Below, in pieces: positions 62,001 through 64,000 of a stretch of DNA of 64,000 bases (positions are counted from its first letter, which is position 1; the number at the start of each line of letters is the position of its first letter). The stretch lies in contig OY282381.1 in the NCBI GenBank assembly GCA_958295915.1, positions 3,122,722-3,186,721 of the forward strand, given 5' to 3'. The notes below the pieces were generated by a model that was not told the origin of the DNA, did not search any database, and worked only from the letters and a program-made list of their open reading frames with translations. The translations under genes and the position numbers were made by a program. Origin of the DNA: an uncultured Caldilineaceae bacterium. GTDB taxonomy: Bacteria > Chloroflexota > Anaerolineae > Caldilineales > Caldilineaceae.

Positions 62001-63082
62001 GTATCCCGATCTTCCGTATGACCACACCGCAAACATTCGAATATCCGATAAACTGCCAGCTTCTCTTTCCTTACTTCATCGCAGTGGGAACAGGTCTTGG
62101 ATGTATAGTGGGGGTCAACTTCAGCGAATTGTCTACCGGCCCATTCTGCCTTGTAGCGCAATTGTTGAAAGAGTATGCCCCATGTCTGTTCCATCATACT
62201 GCGATTCAAGCCACGTTTCCGATTGCCACCCTTGCGCGACATGTTCTTGATTGTCAACTTCTCAACCGCTATCTTCTGGTATTTTCGCACGATAGCAGTA
62301 GTCAACCGATGGCATTCGTTGCGATTGCGTACTGTATTCCTACGCCTCTCACAAGCAAAAGCGGATACCGCCTTTCTTCTACGCTTACTTCCTTTCTTCT
62401 TTGTGGAAATCGCGCGTTGCAAGCTTGTTTCTCTACTTCTGTCGATCATGCGCCGGGAAACTGTCTCCCCATCGCTGAAGGTCATGCGTTCATTTACGCC
62501 CATATCTATGCCCACCGCAGTATCCACAGAAGTAAGTGGCTCACTTTCCTCTTCATAGACCAGGTCAACTGTCAGGATGCGCCCGTGCATCACGATTCGC
62601 AAGGCTTTCAACTGGCTACTGGCTGGCAATGCACGATTGGGCCGTATTCTGATAACAGACAATCCCTTCACCTTGATACGATTGCCCTTCACCATGCCCG
62701 CTGTAACTTCTGACAGTTCGATGCATTGATAGCGTTGATGCGGCTTGAAGCGCGGATAACCAGGCTTTTCCCCAGCTTTTACCCTACGAAAGAATGCCTT
62801 GAATGACCTGTCTACTCGTACCAGGACTCCGCGAGAAACTGTTATCCCTATATCTCGCCAGAACTGTTGTTCCTTTCGTAGCTGGGTTAGCTCTTTCATC
62901 TGCGTGTACAAACTCATGCCCTTGCCATCAGAAAGATAGGTATTCTTGCGCTGTTCAAGGGAGCGATTGTATAGCCAGCAACAAGAGCGCAATACCTCAC
63001 GGATGCGAGCATAGCCAGCTCGCGAACAGTAGCCTCGTTCTTGATAGGTCTTGTGGATTGTGGTACTCTGGGGCCTATCCAT
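61904..63082 (-). CDS. tnpB: RNA-guided nuclease TnpB (copy 3)
   Basis: The 392-aa TnpB is closely related to copy 1 (MDRPQSTTIHKTYQERGYCS). It has the RuvC Asp (AVGIDMGVNERMTFSDG), Glu (IAVEKLTIKNMSRKGG), the CSHC..CLRC zinc finger and the last Asp (DRDTNAAKNIQKRG), so it is intact. The C-terminus (YPAQPVPPAEKDMLVQSSI) lacks the type F-coded insertion of copy 1. Amino-acid differences such as NIQKRGWEYP and SVRSFKAFF show that it is not a recent duplicate. Confidence 0.93.
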   Translation of the reverse strand: MDRPQSTTIHKTYQERGYCSRAGYARIREVLRSCCWLYNRSLEQRKNTYLSDGKGMSLYTQMKELTQLRKEQQFWRDIGITVSRGVLVRVDRSFKAFFRRVKAGEKPGYPRFKPHQRYQCIELSEVTAGMVKGNRIKVKGLSVIRIRPNRALPASSQLKALRIVMHGRILTVDLVYEEESEPLTSVDTAVGIDMGVNERMTFSDGETVSRRMIDRSRETSLQRAISTKKKGSKRRRKAVSAFACERRRNTVRNRNECHRLTTAIVRKYQKIAVEKLTIKNMSRKGGNRKRGLNRSMMEQTWGILFQQLRYKAEWAGRQFAEVDPHYTSKTCSHCDEVRKEKLAVYRIFECLRCGHTEDRDTNAAKNIQKRGWEYPAQPVPPAEKDMLVQSSI

Positions 63083-63289
63083 AAGTTCTGACCTTGTGGA
63101 TCGTAGCCCGTAGTGTTTGCCGCACTGACGGGCTTTTCTCTTCTCGAAGTATCTCCATCATACCACATATTCACACGCAACGCACGGGAATCCTTGTGCA
63201 GTCAAGTATAATTCCTATTCTCTACATCCCGAATCGAAGAGTGGTACTCCACATCGCAAAGCGGGGCGCGCCCTCCGGGCCGCTCAGCA

Positions 63290-64000
63290 TCAGAGATTCG
63301 GGGCGCGCAGCAACACGTTTTCCGCCGGCAGCCCCCATACCTCGTGATAGACCTTGGGCGAAGGCCGGGCAGGTGGATAGCCGGGGGGCCGGTTGTCGGG
63401 ATCGTGCAGTTCCAGCCGATCCCGGCCCTGAACCTGATGCAGCCAGGCCCGTTCCTCAGTAGCCGCTGCCACGTCCCGGCGCAGAATGAACTCTACATAG
63501 TCGAAGGCCGTAAAGGCCACCTGGGCCAGGAAGACACGGTCGACCCCCTGGCCATGCCAGGTGGCAAGATCGGGCAGGATCAGCGGCCCGGTGCAGACCT
63601 GGAAGGTAGCGTCCTTCCGGTTGACGTTGATGAGGTTGACCGGATACTCGACAGTCACCTGTAGGTTGCTCTGCGGCTCCCGATACGCGCAGCGGGCGTT
63701 GAGCAGCGCGTTGGCCAGCGTGGCCTCGACCACCTGCTCGCTGGCGCGCAGTTCAATTGGATGCGGTTGCTCTTTGAGGCAGAGGCTGTGTTCCTGGAAG
63801 GCCGCGCTAAGTGCCCGCGCGGCCACAGGCTCAGCCTCGCTGCTGGGACGCCGGGCAATCGGTACCTGATGTGAATGGCTGAAGGCCATACGAAACTCAT
63901 CGCTGGGTATCTGAAAAAAGTTGTGGCGGGGAATCGTGTATTCAGAGCGACAGGGAGCGCCGACGAAAAGCTCTGTCGTTTTGCCGCTGCTCTCGTCAAA
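63290..64000 (-). CDS. Unrecognised protein (5' end beyond window)
   Basis: Open frame of about 236 codons that runs off the right edge (first seen residues FDESSGKTTELFVGAPC). It contains a conserved-looking segment (LHQVQGRDRLELHDPDNRPP, FIL-RRDVAAATEERAW, PSPKVYHEVWGLPAENVLL), no membrane segments and no known motif. An ATG at 63889 exists, but the frame is open across it. TnpB copy 3 ends 74 bp from its stop codon. The function is unknown. Confidence 0.65.
   Translation of the reverse strand, partial: FDESSGKTTELFVGAPCRSEYTIPRHNFFQIPSDEFRMAFSHSHQVPIARRPSSEAEPVAARALSAAFQEHSLCLKEQPHPIELRASEQVVEATLANALLNARCAYREPQSNLQVTVEYPVNLINVNRKDATFQVCTGPLILPDLATWHGQGVDRVFLAQVAFTAFDYVEFILRRDVAAATEERAWLHQVQGRDRLELHDPDNRPPGYPPARPSPKVYHEVWGLPAENVLLRAPNL

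Larger units (their letters stand above)
61899..63216 (-). mobile_element. TnpB-only element copy 3: TIRs and 8-bp direct repeats
   Basis: Length 1318 bp. Left end GGGAATTATATACTTGACTG then CACAAG. The right end is the inverse complement with a TA deletion and a final T for C (AGGAATTATACTTGACTGCA). The direct repeat ATTCTCTA flanks it (61891-61898, 63217-63224). Structure as copy 1 but without the two type F hairpins. The different target duplications of copies 1 and 3 show two independent insertions. Confidence 0.87.

Noticed and set aside
1..64000. tRNA, rRNA and prophage genes
   Set aside because: Intergenic stretches were read for cloverleaf-like GGTTCGAATCC segments and phage genes; none was found.

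Overview
The window looks like a chromosomal stretch of a GC-rich bacterium, most probably a Chloroflexota of the Caldilineaceae/Anaerolineae type. The grounds are a polyphosphate-type glucokinase beside an adjacent transaldolase and phosphoglucose isomerase (a fused Tal-Pgi protein is known from this group), a Tat-lipoprotein TRAP receptor, and a large catabolic set of sulfatase, Gfo/Idh/MocA, enolase-superfamily, DapA-like and Rieske genes. This is an inference from gene content; no rRNA or tRNA gene was found to anchor it.

Layout. 1-1478: 5' part of a large N6-adenine DNA methylase gene of type ISP/IIG character. 1765-8959: uvrC (apparently leaderless), a three-CNB/two-bPH2 membrane protein, a phosphoesterase, NAD kinase and a J-domain-like membrane protein. 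8996-11589: secreted beta-propeller and LysM lipoprotein. 11746-16154: sugar-phosphate block rpiA, pgi, tal, ppgK, with tal and pgi apparently one gene split at a T TTT TTC heptamer. 16257-24336: oxidoreductase, a degenerate MBL-like protein, a type III restriction-modification pair (mod-res) and a gamma-glutamyltransferase. 24419-36933: NYN-cold-shock fusion, TRAP transporter, SDR, TIM-barrel epimerase, ferredoxin, glycerate kinase, RloA/RloB pair, NHL propeller, MDR dehydrogenase. 37264-48109: lexA, TnpB elements, M24 peptidase-lutABC-rhodanese operon, ssb. 48286-60220: solitary adenine methylase and a catabolic block. 60298-64000: GH-like propeller protein, third TnpB element and an unrecognised partial gene.

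Two things stand out. First, two families of short palindromic repeats, called here A and B, are scattered through the window. They occur in both orientations, singly and as short tandem arrays, and several copies lie inside protein-coding genes without breaking the frame, being read in at least two (A) or three (B) different frames. This resembles the behaviour of Rickettsia palindromic elements. Second, the TnpB genes are not bounded by IS605-type ends. They sit between 26-bp terminal inverted repeats and the two full-length copies are flanked by different 8-bp direct repeats, as expected for cut-and-paste DDE transposition. No transposase gene is carried, so the element looks like a TnpB-carrying passenger mobilised in trans.

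Other repeat families fill many intergenic gaps: type C (GAACTGCAGTTACTCGAAAC-like), type D (GTAGGGGCAACC palindromes), type E (GGTATTCCCGCCAGTT-like), and a mini-hairpin (type F) nested twice in one TnpB element with a compensatory base-pair change.
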